From the NCBI GenBank assembly GCA_018992565.1, contig JACVGW010000002.1, positions 1 through 48,463 on the forward strand: a stretch of 48,463 bases of DNA, in the 5' to 3' direction. The translations under genes were made by a program, and so were the position numbers. Source of the DNA: Theionarchaea archaeon (GTDB taxonomy: Archaea; Methanobacteriota_B; Thermococci; Methanofastidiosales; SZ-28-30). Positions 34,032-42,276 of the stretch are shown in pieces. The notes under the pieces are model-generated. The model ran no database searches. It saw nothing but the letters and a program-made list of their open reading frames with translations, and was not told the DNA's origin. Within the stretch, counting starts at the first letter, position 1, and every line of letters begins with the position of its first letter.

Positions 34032-34697
34032 TTGCCCAAATCAGAACGACCCCGAGAGCGATTGGCCCATCTGGGAGGTGACAGCCTTTCTCTCCAGGAG
34101 CTTCTGGCCATCGTGCTGGGAACAGGAAACAGGAAGGGACAGAATGCAGTAGAGGTAGCTTCGCAACTGCTGAAGGTCTTTGATGGTAACTTAGGTTCTC
34201 TTTTTTCTGCCTCTGTTGAAGAGCTCTCTGCGGTAGAAGGCATTGGATTTGCCAAAGCCTGCAAGATAAAGGCAGTTTTTGAGCTGGGGAAACGGATTAT
34301 CTCGTATTGCAGGGAAGAACGCCTCCCCGTTCAATCTTCAGCGGATGTTGTACATCTTGTACTTCCTCACATGACGTACTTAACCAAGGAGGAATTCAGA
34401 GTCATACTTCTGGATTCCAAGAACAAGGTAATTGCCCATGAAATCGTCTCTGTAGGCTCGCTGGATAAGACTGTCGTCCATCCTAGAGAGGTCTTCCGCC
34501 CTGCAGTCTCACATGCGGCAGCCTCCATCATTCTGGTGCACAACCACCCGTCGGGTGATCCTACTCCTTCCCAGCATGATGTTCTGCTCACCCAGGATCT
34601 CTGCACATGTGGGAAAATCCTGGATATAGAAGTCATTGACCATATTATAATTGGACGTCCAGATTTTGTCAGTATGAAGTACAGGAATCTGATGTAG
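34032..34697 (+). CDS. radC: RadC family protein (UPF0758, JAB/MPN domain)
   Basis: About 221 residues. The N-terminal part matches RadC (SERPRERLAHLGGDSLSLQELLAIVLGTGN, shortened here to ERPRERLAHLGGDSLS). A helix-hairpin-helix follows at about 63-85 (LSAVEGIGFAKACKI). The C-terminal MPN domain has the metal motif HNHPSGDPTPS at 170-180 with Asp183. Bacterial RadC is of uncertain function and sporadic in archaea. The start is unclear: the frame is open upstream without an ATG, and the family start would lie at about IPIKDLPKSER. TTG 34032 is the only standard start in place; an ATT at 34017 with GGGGGA upstream also fits the spacing. Confidence 0.9.
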   Translation: MPKSERPRERLAHLGGDSLSLQELLAIVLGTGNRKGQNAVEVASQLLKVFDGNLGSLFSASVEELSAVEGIGFAKACKIKAVFELGKRIISYCREERLPVQSSADVVHLVLPHMTYLTKEEFRVILLDSKNKVIAHEIVSVGSLDKTVVHPREVFRPAVSHAAASIILVHNHPSGDPTPSQHDVLLTQDLCTCGKILDIEVIDHIIIGRPDFVSMKYRNLM

Positions 34698-34743
34698 GGT
34701 GATCCGGCCAGGAGTAAAATCAAGTCAAACTGGAAAGCCTTTC

Positions 34744-35025
34744 TTACTCACTGAAGACCTTTGCCAGGTCCTTCAAATATTCGATAATCCTCTTTCCCTT
34801 CTCAGTGGGTTCGTACCATTCTTTTCGCAAGTCTTCTCTCATAAAATGGTGCTCAATAATACCTAGCTCACGCAGTTGTCTTAACCGATTGTTGAGGGTG
34901 TGGGTCGTCACGAAATGCTGCATTTCAGTATACTGGAAGGCCTCGTGCTCATCCATGTAAACTAATATCTCTAGCGTGCTCTTGAGACCCAGCAATCTGA
35001 GAAATTCTTTCTCTCTTTCTTCCAT
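34744..35025 (-). CDS. Small winged-helix transcriptional regulator
   Basis: A 93-residue protein. Helix GLKSTLEILVYMDEHE, recognition helix TTHTLNNRLRQLRELGIIEH and a wing REDLRKEWYEPTEKGKRII make a complete winged-helix DNA-binding domain of the HxlR/PadR/ArsR type. No sensor domain or Cys cluster is visible, so the signal is unknown. The predicted transcript has a 57-nt leader containing a 17-bp dyad, a candidate autoregulatory site. Confidence 0.85.
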   Translation of the reverse strand: MEEREKEFLRLLGLKSTLEILVYMDEHEAFQYTEMQHFVTTHTLNNRLRQLRELGIIEHHFMREDLRKEWYEPTEKGKRIIEYLKDLAKVFSE

Positions 35026-35049
35026 CTCAATTCCTCTCTACCATGTGAT

Positions 35050-35066
35050 CATCAGGAACCCTGATG
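35050..35066. promoter_or_regulatory. 17-bp dyad, possible operator of the winged-helix gene
   Basis: CATCAGG-AAC-CCTGATG is a perfect 7-bp inverted repeat with a 3-nt centre. It lies in the leader of the winged-helix gene, about 25 bp before its ATG. It could be bound by that regulator or fold as an RNA hairpin. Confidence 0.55.
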
Positions 35067-35103
35067 ACAATCTCACTTCTGGTGTATGTGCTGCAAAGTC
35101 ATT

Positions 35104-35113
35104 CTATATATAG
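35104..35113 (-). promoter_or_regulatory. TATA box of the winged-helix regulator
   Basis: CTATATATAG predicts a start near 35082 and a 57-nt leader. Confidence 0.55.
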
Positions 35114-35283
35114 TTTTCGGTGTATCACAGGTTTTCTACCTTTGGATTCCTGATCTCATTGTATTAAGGCTGCACAGTGTCAATGGGCACCTATTCAGAA
35201 GATAAAGGCGTACCTTGTCACTTGGAGCTGGCACAAGATAGAGCGGGAAGGCCGCTCTGACATGGTGCCAGGTTGACCAAAAC

Positions 35284-35291
35284 CTTATAAA
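35284..35291 (+). promoter_or_regulatory. TATA box upstream of the small ORF and Zn-finger gene
   Basis: CTTATAAA is centred about 25 nt before the ATG at 35313. It predicts a transcript starting at or next to that codon. Confidence 0.55.
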
Positions 35292-35312
35292 GAACGAGCA
35301 TTTCAGACGTTC

Positions 35313-35438
35313 ATGCACTATGCTTTCTGCAGAAAGAGAATCAACCCCCTGGCCGTGAATAGCACGGTTAGATATCAATGTCATGCGCAGGAGAGAACAT
35401 GTACTGCAGCATACTTCGGAAAGGGGGGAAGGCAATGA
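35313..35438 (+). CDS. Possible 41-aa leader ORF
   Basis: From the ATG at 35313 a frame of 41 codons begins MHYAFCRKRINPLAV, has three cysteines and ends FGKGGRQ. Its TGA overlaps the ATG of the Zn-finger gene. A TATA box sits at the leaderless distance from its start. No family is recognised and the composition is not strikingly coding, so it may be a leader ORF or chance. Confidence 0.3.
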   Translation: MHYAFCRKRINPLAVNSTVRYQCHAQERTCTAAYFGKGGRQ

Positions 35439-35602
35439 ACAAGAAACTCAAGAAATGTGAAAACTGCGGACGGGAATTTGACATAAAAGAGAAGAATAGA
35501 ATAGTACTTGAAGGCTGGCGTGATGAGAAGCACCTGTCCCGTCTCTACTTCTGCAGCAGGAGCTGTTTTGTTACGTTTCTGAAAACGAAGAGATTTGTGT
35601 GA
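35435..35602 (+). CDS. Zn-finger miniprotein (TRASH/MYM-like)
   Basis: A 55-residue basic protein: KKCENCGREF near the start and YFCSRSCFVTFLK near the end give C-x2-C...C-x3-C, a treble-clef-like zinc knuckle resembling TRASH/MYM domains. The start at 35435 follows a G-rich ribosome-binding site (GGGGGGAAGG). A longer frame from 35378 is possible. Such domains bind metals and may regulate metal-linked genes; nothing nearby identifies the role. Confidence 0.7.
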   Translation: MNKKLKKCENCGREFDIKEKNRIVLEGWRDEKHLSRLYFCSRSCFVTFLKTKRFV

Positions 35603-35645
35603 TATTCCCCTCCAGGATGTGGGTACTGCCGACATTACGCCTTTC

Positions 35646-36380
35646 TCAGAAATTCCTGTCACGGAGGTATTGGAGGCTTTTCACGGCATCTGGATAAGCA
35701 TTCACCTCGATAATCAGTCTCTTGTCTTTCAGTTCTTTAACGAAGTCCAGGTTTGTGTTTCCATCTCCCAAAGCCAGGTGACTGTCCTCATCTCCAGAAT
35801 TGTCATGGAGGTGGACTAGAACCATATACTCTTTCAAGTCCAGGAACTGCTTCACTGTACCTGTGGTATTGGCGTGCCCCATGTCAAAGGTGATCCCCAG
35901 GTATTCTGAGTCCACCGCCCTTATCAGGTCCCCCATCTCCTGAGGTGTCCTGCAGGACAGGATGGGGAATACGGGCATGTTTTCGACCCCCAATTTGACA
36001 TTCTGGTCTTCTGCTGCTCTGGCGAGAGTGCTCAGTGATTCTCTCTGGATAGCACGCACCTTCTCGGGAAAATGCATTCCCAGAGGTGAAAAATGGCCAG
36101 GATGGATGCATACGGCTTCTGCATTGTACGTAGCAGCTATTTCTACAGTCTCAGAAATCTGGGATAGGGATTCGGCTAGGATAGCTCTGTTTAATGACAT
36201 GATATTTAAATCAGAAAAGGGAGCATGGAAACTGACACTACAGTCATAGGATAAGAGAACTTCAAGATTGGTGTGGTTTCCTTCACAAATCACCTCAACA
36301 TGAGAAAAGGTGGGTATCACCGTATCCAGCACATTTTGAAGGTCACTCTGCAGCATGCACAGGGATGAAACACCAATCAT
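35646..36380 (-). CDS. Sugar phosphate isomerase/epimerase-like TIM-barrel protein
   Basis: A 244-residue protein of the xylose-isomerase/AP-endonuclease-2 TIM-barrel family. Segments include VSFHAPFSDLNIMSLN, EAVCIHPGHFSP, KLGVENMPVFP, GITFDMGHANTTG and LVHLHDNSGDEDSHLALGDG with the ordered metal-binding His, Glu and Asp residues. Isomerase, epimerase or sugar-phosphate activity is possible. The start MIGVSSLCM matches the family. It is 6 nt upstream of the surface-protein pair in gene order. Confidence 0.85.
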   Translation of the reverse strand: MIGVSSLCMLQSDLQNVLDTVIPTFSHVEVICEGNHTNLEVLLSYDCSVSFHAPFSDLNIMSLNRAILAESLSQISETVEIAATYNAEAVCIHPGHFSPLGMHFPEKVRAIQRESLSTLARAAEDQNVKLGVENMPVFPILSCRTPQEMGDLIRAVDSEYLGITFDMGHANTTGTVKQFLDLKEYMVLVHLHDNSGDEDSHLALGDGNTNLDFVKELKDKRLIIEVNAYPDAVKSLQYLRDRNF

Positions 36381-36386
36381 GAACCT

Positions 36387-37115
36387 TCAATCCCTGGTTC
36401 TCTTAAATACGTATGCCATTATCATACCCAGAATTACCATCGCGCTCTGGATGGACGATTCTCCCTGAGGCGTATCCTCAGGAGATGTGTCTCCTAGACT
36501 ATATGATCGGGTGAATTTCTTCCCATATTCGTCCTCATAAGTTACCGTGAACGAAGACTTCTTTTCGATGGTAACCTCGGCCGTGTCACCAGGGGACAGT
36601 ACAGGAAGGGTCTCCTCTTCAACTCTCATGTTCAATACCTTGCTGATTCCGGAGTTCTCTATCTGGATTACAAGAAAAGAACCTTCAACCCTGTGTGTGA
36701 TAGTCACTTCGGGTTCAATTCGCCGCACCCTTACAGACACTTCTTGTTCAATAAAATATGGAGCGCATCCCTCTTCGCAGGAACCCACACCTCCACTCAA
36801 CGTGATCAAAATGGGATATTCCCCCGCTTCTGCTTCTCGTGTGACCTGAAATGTTACCTCTCCAATGTCTGTCTCCCCCGGATAGATCTTGTAGGCGAGA
36901 CTGCACTCAGATCTCACCGGTACGAAGCAGGCAGGTGTCTCTTCAATGCGCACCACGTTGTTCCACAGGACTTCTGCTGTGTTAGGATTATGGACAAGAA
37001 CCCGCACGACCACTACTGTGTTTGGTTCTGCAGTGCCCACTTCTACCGTGATTTCGGGATTGGCCTCCTGCATCACGAGGGCTAAAACAAGAAAAAGAAG
37101 GGGTAAAACCTTCAT
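36387..37115 (-). CDS. Membrane-anchored surface protein with CARDB-like beta domains
   Basis: A 242-residue protein with signal sequence MKVLPLLFLVLALVMQEANP and a C-terminal hydrophobic helix AMVILGMIMAYVF before a basic RTRD tail. The ectodomain has two beta-sandwich segments (TVVVVRVLVHNPNTAEVLW and VTITHRVEGSFLVIQIENSG), CARDB/NEW3-like. Cysteine pairs (CFVPVRSEC, CEEGC) suggest disulfides. It starts with an ATGA overlap on the end of the preceding gene and is its likely partner. Function unknown. Confidence 0.7.
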   Translation of the reverse strand: MKVLPLLFLVLALVMQEANPEITVEVGTAEPNTVVVVRVLVHNPNTAEVLWNNVVRIEETPACFVPVRSECSLAYKIYPGETDIGEVTFQVTREAEAGEYPILITLSGGVGSCEEGCAPYFIEQEVSVRVRRIEPEVTITHRVEGSFLVIQIENSGISKVLNMRVEEETLPVLSPGDTAEVTIEKKSSFTVTYEDEYGKKFTRSYSLGDTSPEDTPQGESSIQSAMVILGMIMAYVFKRTRD

Positions 37116-38806
37116 CTGGGACGCCTCATGAAAATATACACAACCAAACCACCGATGATCACCATGAGAAAGATGTCAATCCACGTCAGTCCTCCCGCCA
37201 CTGCCTGTTTGCTTATTATGCGCGGAATGGTCCCCGTGCCTGATTCGCCCCCTTCATCTTCCGATAGGATCTTCTTGATGAGGGCAGCCATTCGCAATTC
37301 TTCAAGTTCTTCGTACAACCCTTTGGCCAGCTTCAACAGGGCGAATGCTTCTTCCACGTTTCCTTCCTGCAGAAGGTTCATTGCTTCATCGAAATACTGA
37401 GAAGCCTTTATCAGTTTGATGTACCTGTTGGTTTCTGTTACCATGGCATCAAAATTGCTGCTGAGGTACATCTCTTTGGCCTGCTGAAACATGGTGATTG
37501 CAGTATCAAAATCTCCGCTCTTATAGGCACCTTCTCCCTGATCAAAGTAGTTCTTGGCCGTATCCTCCATTTTAACCAGGAGCTGCTCCTGCAGTTTCTG
37601 TTCGTCACCGTAGTGGTCAATATAGTACAACGTGACAGCCACTACATAGCTCCCCAGAGGAGGCAGCGAGGTAAAGTATCCTTCAATATCCACGGTCCGT
37701 GATTCTTCTGCTACCATCTTGTCTGCTACATAGTACTGGGGAAGCAGTCCGTCAATAGTGAACTTCTCCGGTTCTACCACGATCTTCGCATTGGAGATTT
37801 CTGTAGGCCCGTGATTTGTTACCTGTGCCCTCATGAGTACAGGAATCTTGTAAGGAACACAATTGTTGACATAGCAGCTGCCCAGCTGGAGGACAAAAGT
37901 CTCTGCCTCAAATTCTGCACACTCAAAGAGCCCGGGTGTGGTGCGGGGCGTACCTGTTGTCACTGTGGTGACATCAGTAGCAGAATCACTGCACTCTCTT
38001 GAGGTGGATCGAGCAGTAATGATGGTAGTATCAATGACCCCTTCCTGGGCTGATGACGGAATTTTTATGGCAAGTATGACGGGGAAACATTCATCAGGAG
38101 CCAGCAAATCCGTCGAAGCCACCACTCGTGTTTCTGTGGTGTCCAGGACTTTGTTGTTGTTCTGGTCCCAGTAGACGGTGATCTCCCAATCCTGGCTGGA
38201 TTCTGTCTCGATGGTGAAGGTGTCCTGTTCCGTTCCAAGGTTGCAGATGCGGTGGGGATATGTGAAGGTTGTTCCAGGTTTTGCTTTTCCCGTACTGTCG
38301 GGGATGACACATACATTACAGGGATTTGCAAACCACGCTTTCAATGACACATTTGAGGGTTCTCTGAGTACTTCGAACGTAATAAATTCAGTGAGGTCAA
38401 AAGGAATAGCATCAGGGCAGGCCTTGACTTCTCCTTTCAACGTGATGGGGACGACATACCTTCCTTCTGGGGCATCCGGTTTGAATCGAATAATGAACTC
38501 AAACTGACGTGCTTCTCCAACTTCATGGAGAGAGAACTTGTCTGACTGCCACTGGAGGAAGGTGATATACTCCAGCCCTCGTGCACTGGGATGAGACAGG
38601 TCCAGGTAGACTGTGCCCTCGCAGACTGTTGTGCCCCCCTGTGTTCTCTCCACGTTAACGGTGAAGCTTACTGTGTCTCCGGGATGAACGATCATATGGG
38701 AGGGCGATACCGTCATTGCAGGCTTTCTCGGCTGTTCCTGTTGGTATGAAGGCATGCTCCATGAAAGCATGAGTATGAGGAAGATGATGCAAATTCTGTA
38801 TTTCAT
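37112..38806 (-). CDS. Membrane-anchored surface protein with beta domains and TPR-like repeats
   Basis: A 564-residue protein. Signal sequence YRICIIFLILMLSWSM, then beta-sandwich domains with NEW3/CARDB-like edges (MTVSPSHMIVHPGDTVSFTV) and an EF-type Asp-rich loop WDQNNNKVLDTTET. At about 405-505 a helical TPR-like stretch follows: YFDQGEGAYKSGDFDTAITM and QYFDEAMNLLQEGNVEEAF. The C-terminus is a helix WIDIFLMVIIGGLVVYIFM before RRPR. The TPR would therefore lie outside the cell. Cysteines occur in pairs. It forms an operon with the smaller surface protein. Confidence 0.75.
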   Translation of the reverse strand: MKYRICIIFLILMLSWSMPSYQQEQPRKPAMTVSPSHMIVHPGDTVSFTVNVERTQGGTTVCEGTVYLDLSHPSARGLEYITFLQWQSDKFSLHEVGEARQFEFIIRFKPDAPEGRYVVPITLKGEVKACPDAIPFDLTEFITFEVLREPSNVSLKAWFANPCNVCVIPDSTGKAKPGTTFTYPHRICNLGTEQDTFTIETESSQDWEITVYWDQNNNKVLDTTETRVVASTDLLAPDECFPVILAIKIPSSAQEGVIDTTIITARSTSRECSDSATDVTTVTTGTPRTTPGLFECAEFEAETFVLQLGSCYVNNCVPYKIPVLMRAQVTNHGPTEISNAKIVVEPEKFTIDGLLPQYYVADKMVAEESRTVDIEGYFTSLPPLGSYVVAVTLYYIDHYGDEQKLQEQLLVKMEDTAKNYFDQGEGAYKSGDFDTAITMFQQAKEMYLSSNFDAMVTETNRYIKLIKASQYFDEAMNLLQEGNVEEAFALLKLAKGLYEELEELRMAALIKKILSEDEGGESGTGTIPRIISKQAVAGGLTWIDIFLMVIIGGLVVYIFMRRPR

Positions 38807-38828
38807 GATTTTGTCTAGGAGGTTCTAG

Positions 38829-38837
38829 CTTTTAAGG
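38829..38837 (-). promoter_or_regulatory. TATA box of the surface-protein operon
   Basis: CCTTAAAAGC on the minus strand, centred 26 nt before the ATG at 38806. Confidence 0.6.
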
Positions 38838-39010
38838 TTTTCTCATTAAAAGTGGGCGCTGCAATCCCGGCTATTGTAAGAGCCCTGGCATTGCCTTTAG
38901 TCATTGAAAGGTTCCATAGTCAGCAGTGAGACATATGCAGATGCATGGTGTGGTGGGAGTCACGGAGTGCGCTTGTATGCCATCTTCCTGGACTAAAACA
39001 GCCAGATATT

Positions 39011-39796
39011 CTATAAATCTAACAGATGTGCCAGAGTTTTTCCCAGAATCTGCTGTGAGTCCTCATATGAAAGCTCAAGTTCACGAAAGGAAGTTAAAGC
39101 GTCGACTAACTGGTGATGAGGGTAGTTGGAACCGAAAACAACGCGATCTGCACCCATTTGTTCAACTAGCCATTTTATCTGGGGAATATAGGGGCTTCTC
39201 CTGAATATAGAGGTAAGAGTGCTCAGCTCAAAGTAGACGTTCTCCATCCCCAATTTCCTCTTTTCCACATATACATAGCAGTCCAGAAACTGAACTCCTC
39301 CTGTGTGGGCCAGGATGAAATTCGTGTCAGGGCTGCTGCTTACTAGGTTGTACAGATTCTCTGATTCTCTGGTATCGTATGGGAAGGAGGAATGAATTAG
39401 TATTGGCATATTCAAGTCCGCAGCTTTCCTGACCAGAAGGTGCATCATGTCATTATCGCACCTGAAGTTCTGCATGAGAGGGTGCAATTTGATACCTTTT
39501 AATCCCAGACTACAGCATCTTTCCAGTTCCTGGATTGCTTTCTTTCCCTGGGCAGGATGGACTGAACAGAATCCCACCAGTCTTTCAGGCATTTCGTTGA
39601 CAGCAGTCGAAACTGCAGTATTTCTCTCTTCTGTGAGAGATATTCCTTCCTGCGGGGCCACTGTAAATACAACAGCCACATCTACTGCTGCAATATCCAT
39701 CTGCAGTGTGAAATCATCCAGCGCACTCTGGTCAAGAGAGCTACCAGAACACGCCAGGTGAACATGGGCATCAATGACGTCAGGGAGAGTATTCAT
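39011..39796 (-). CDS. Amidohydrolase family protein (ACMSD-like)
   Basis: A 261-residue amidohydrolase-2 protein. DVIDAHVHLACSG carries the first metal HxH, GIKLHPLMQNF the next, IILIHSSFPYDTRESE-like (actual LIHSSFPYDT) the third, FILAHTGGVQFLD another His and DRVVFGSNYPHH the final Asp/His. The family includes decarboxylases and hydrolases such as ACMSD and 4-oxalomesaconate hydratase. The substrate is unknown. TATA box 24 nt upstream. Confidence 0.85.
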   Translation of the reverse strand: MNTLPDVIDAHVHLACSGSSLDQSALDDFTLQMDIAAVDVAVVFTVAPQEGISLTEERNTAVSTAVNEMPERLVGFCSVHPAQGKKAIQELERCCSLGLKGIKLHPLMQNFRCDNDMMHLLVRKAADLNMPILIHSSFPYDTRESENLYNLVSSSPDTNFILAHTGGVQFLDCYVYVEKRKLGMENVYFELSTLTSIFRRSPYIPQIKWLVEQMGADRVVFGSNYPHHQLVDALTSFRELELSYEDSQQILGKTLAHLLDL

Positions 39797-39814
39797 GTCT
39801 GTGTTTTGCGGGAT

Positions 39815-39824
39815 GATTTAAAAG
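39815..39824 (-). promoter_or_regulatory. TATA box of the amidohydrolase gene
   Basis: CCTTTTAAATC on the minus strand, centred 24 nt before the ATG at 39796. Confidence 0.6.
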
Positions 39825-40013
39825 GTTCTGCCTCGCCTGATAGGCTGAGGTTCTATCTCATGTCGGCTTTTCTGCACAGCTTCAGGTACGGATTTAGGTA
39901 ATGTGCAGGAGAATGAACTGATTTTTGAAACCATGTTACCAGGTGGAGGAGGATCCCCTGCAAAACCGAAAAGCTTATAACATGGTAGTACGAAAGAGCA
40001 GCGGGTGAAAGAC

Positions 40014-40385
40014 ATGTATCAGCCGGAAGAGATCAAGGACTGTGTCAACGGAGTAGATGGTGCATTCCTTCTGGAGAATGGTGCACCTGTTTTTTCAGAT
40101 ATTGATTTTGATGTACACCGTGTATGTAACATCTTCTACTACTTGAAGATGTACCTAGATGAGAACTGCAGAGCCTCGCGAATATACGTCATTGGTCACA
40201 ACAGGGATGCGATTTTCTATCTGAAGGATAGCTATACTCTGGGCGTGAGGATTTCCAAAAATGTCAACATCCACTTGTTGCACCGCACTGTCGGTAAAAT
40301 ACTTAATCATTCAGGAATCAAAATAAAGAATGAACCTCAAAGAGAGAAGACAGGTAAAAAAGTAAGATTCTTTCTGACTGAGTAG
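40014..40385 (+). CDS. Unrecognised 123-aa protein, possibly roadblock/LC7-like
   Basis: A 123-residue soluble protein beginning MYQPEEIKDCVNGVDGAFLL. The strand pattern GAFLLENGAPVFSDIDFDVH and the later YVIGHNRDAIFYLKDSYTLG loosely resemble roadblock/LC7-like (longin-type) domains that serve small GTPases, but this is weak. The C-terminus is basic. GGGTGAAAGAC precedes the ATG, so ATG 40014 is preferred over an upstream GTG. A TATA element AGCTTATAA lies at 39972-39980. Function unknown. Confidence 0.65.
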   Translation: MYQPEEIKDCVNGVDGAFLLENGAPVFSDIDFDVHRVCNIFYYLKMYLDENCRASRIYVIGHNRDAIFYLKDSYTLGVRISKNVNIHLLHRTVGKILNHSGIKIKNEPQREKTGKKVRFFLTE

Positions 40386-40395
40386 TTTCACGATA

Positions 40396-40427
40396 ATCTT
40401 TCCTCCTTTCTTTCCTTTTTTTGTTAC
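40396..40427 (+). terminator. T-rich terminator
   Basis: Behind the stop at 40385 the plus strand has TCTTTCC-TCC-TTTC-TTTCC followed by a run of seven T. Archaeal polymerase terminates at such pyrimidine-rich T-tracts without a stem. Confidence 0.5.
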
Positions 40428-40429
40428 TT

Positions 40430-41209
40430 CTACTTGCTGAGAACGACCAGTGCCTTCTTCTTGACATCCAGGAATCTTGCTGCATCCCCTTTATTCTGTG
40501 AAAGAGTCACCATGCCATCAGAATCCTCGTACAGGAGGAGCTCTCCTGGACTCACTTCTCCAAAGGTTCTGGCATGACGAACATTGATTATTTCTCCTCC
40601 GATTTCCACAGGTATCCGTTCCTCCTGAGGGACCATCCAGGCAGGTATATTGGTCTGAAGGTTGCCAAACCTATCAACACGCAGCACGATCCCTCTGATT
40701 TCTGTTTCACTTTCTTGAGGAAGAGGAATCTGTACGACACTAAGATCATTATGTGCGAGAAAAGGTCCGAACTCAGAGAGAGATATTCCCTTTGCTAGGT
40801 ACCCCGCGGCAGGTGCAAATATATCCCTCCCATGGAAACTGTATGATACGGGATGTAGCATATACTGCTGGTTCTCTAATGCAACTGCGTTCCTGAATTT
40901 CAGAACATCTATAGCTTCTGTCAAGATCCCATTGTCAGGTCCAACAAGAATATCACCACGTTCTGTCTCTACAGCAATTCCCCTCCTTTCAGTTCCTACT
41001 CCGGGGTCTACCACTGCCAGATGTACCCCTACTGGAGAATACTTCACAAAGTTCTTGAGCATAAGAGCTCCTTCTTCAATATCGAACACATGACTATTAT
41101 GGCATATATCAACAATATCTGCTCCAGGACAGATTAAAAGCAGAACAGCCTTACACACCCCGACAAATTCCTGGTCCAGCCCGAAATCAGAGAGAAGACT
41201 TATAAACAT
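40430..41209 (-). CDS. SAM hydroxide adenosyltransferase / SAM hydrolase
   Basis: A 259-residue DUF62 protein. MFISLLSDFGLDQEFVGVCK supplies the first motif (SDFG), VHLAVVDPGVGTERRGIAV the central one, and ILVGPDNGILTEA and SYSFHGRDIFAPAAGYLA complete the active site. The family breaks S-adenosylmethionine to adenosine and methionine with water as nucleophile, and includes the fluorinase relatives. ATG 41209 is preferred since a TATA element lies 26 nt upstream. It is divergent from a hypothetical gene. Confidence 0.9.
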   Translation of the reverse strand: MFISLLSDFGLDQEFVGVCKAVLLLICPGADIVDICHNSHVFDIEEGALMLKNFVKYSPVGVHLAVVDPGVGTERRGIAVETERGDILVGPDNGILTEAIDVLKFRNAVALENQQYMLHPVSYSFHGRDIFAPAAGYLAKGISLSEFGPFLAHNDLSVVQIPLPQESETEIRGIVLRVDRFGNLQTNIPAWMVPQEERIPVEIGGEIINVRHARTFGEVSPGELLLYEDSDGMVTLSQNKGDAARFLDVKKKALVVLSK

Positions 41210-41230
41210 GCACCAACAAACCCCACACAC

Positions 41231-41240
41231 CTAATAAAGC
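41231..41240 (-). promoter_or_regulatory. TATA box of the SAM hydrolase gene
   Basis: GCTTTATTAG on the minus strand, centred about 26 nt before the ATG at 41209. Confidence 0.5.
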
Positions 41241-41252
41241 TGAGGGTTACTC

Positions 41253-41756
41253 ATGGAGATAAAGTCAGATTCAGAAGTATTCGAAGAAATCACTAAAGAG
41301 TACAACCGAGATCCTGAAGGCAACTGGAGAATGACAGCCTTCAAGGATGAGAAAGGCCGCTACGATCTGTATGTGGTCAAAGGCAGGAAATTCTGGCAGG
41401 TCAAGACCGAATTCATAACACCTCACAGGTACATTGGAGTGGGTGGGAGAACCACCACGAGGGAACAAGAACCCCAGTTTACCTTCGGGCTGCGTCCTCT
41501 GCCCAGAAAATATGTCAAGAAACTGGTGGAAAATGCCCAGAATGGGGAGATTTCGGAACACCTGCTGACTGAAATTATGAAGATACCTCCTGCCCCTACA
41601 ACAGAGTTATCAGAAGAGGACCGCATTCTCCAGGGGCCAGTGACCTACTCTCCTCTGAATGGGATATCTCCCTCTCAGAGAACTCTTAACAGAAAACTTG
41701 CATGTGAGCTGGACAGGTTGCTCTTCAAAGAACAGGTGGGCAGCATGTATCGCTAG
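41253..41756 (+). CDS. Unrecognised 167-aa soluble protein
   Basis: A 167-residue acidic and basic soluble protein (MEIKSDSEVFEEITKEY, YDLYVVKGRKFWQVKTEF, PEFTFGLRPLPRKYVK-like run QFTFGLRPLPRKY). No family recognised; predicted mixed alpha/beta with a disordered middle rich in Pro and Thr. The start ATG at 41253 is close behind the divergent gene. It overlaps the end of the convergent membrane gene by 4 bp. Confidence 0.7.
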   Translation: MEIKSDSEVFEEITKEYNRDPEGNWRMTAFKDEKGRYDLYVVKGRKFWQVKTEFITPHRYIGVGGRTTTREQEPQFTFGLRPLPRKYVKKLVENAQNGEISEHLLTEIMKIPPAPTTELSEEDRILQGPVTYSPLNGISPSQRTLNRKLACELDRLLFKEQVGSMYR

Positions 41757-42016
41757 AACATGGCGACAATGGAAGGGAGAAGCTGGACCAGTAAATACAA
41801 CATAAAGATTATTATCAAGATCTCCAGGACTTTTCTTGTAAAATCGAACCCTGCCCTCAGCAGTACCAGAATAATGAGGATTCCAAGTTCATCTACTGCA
41901 TCTGGAGGGACAAACCCTGCAGTGAATTCAGATACCATGTCAGCAAGGAGCTCACATATATCCATGACCATCTTCACAATCTGGAGGATGAATTCCGTCG
42001 TACCAAGCAAGAGCAT
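41753..42016 (-). CDS. Small membrane protein, unknown function
   Basis: An 87-residue hydrophobic protein with two or three membrane helices: TEFILQIVKMVMDICELLAD and LGILIILVLLRAGF, then LEILIIIFMLYLLVQLLPSIV. GGTGAT lies just upstream of ATG 42016, chosen over a GTG three codons earlier. TATA box at 42054-42063. No family recognised. Confidence 0.6.
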   Translation of the reverse strand: MLLLGTTEFILQIVKMVMDICELLADMVSEFTAGFVPPDAVDELGILIILVLLRAGFDFTRKVLEILIIIFMLYLLVQLLPSIVAMF

Positions 42017-42053
42017 ACTAATCACCGTAGTTAAGTAATATTGGTGAGCTATA

Positions 42054-42063
42054 GTATATAAAG
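42054..42063 (-). promoter_or_regulatory. TATA box of the small membrane protein gene
   Basis: CTTTATATAC on the minus strand predicts a start near 42032 and a leader of about 16 nt. Confidence 0.55.
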
Positions 42064-42276
42064 GTTTCGGTTACAAATAGAGAAAAGGTACAGGGTCATG
42101 GAAGAAATCGCATACTTTGAGCAGGATACCTGAGCAGATGGGAGGTTCATGTCTCTATGAATATGGTTGAGTGGAAGATCATTCTGGAGAGTATTTGTCT
42201 TTTTGTGACATTTTCAATGAGAAATGAGATTTAAGGCAAATAAAAAGCCGTGGGTAGATAATAGTCCAGCAACAGT

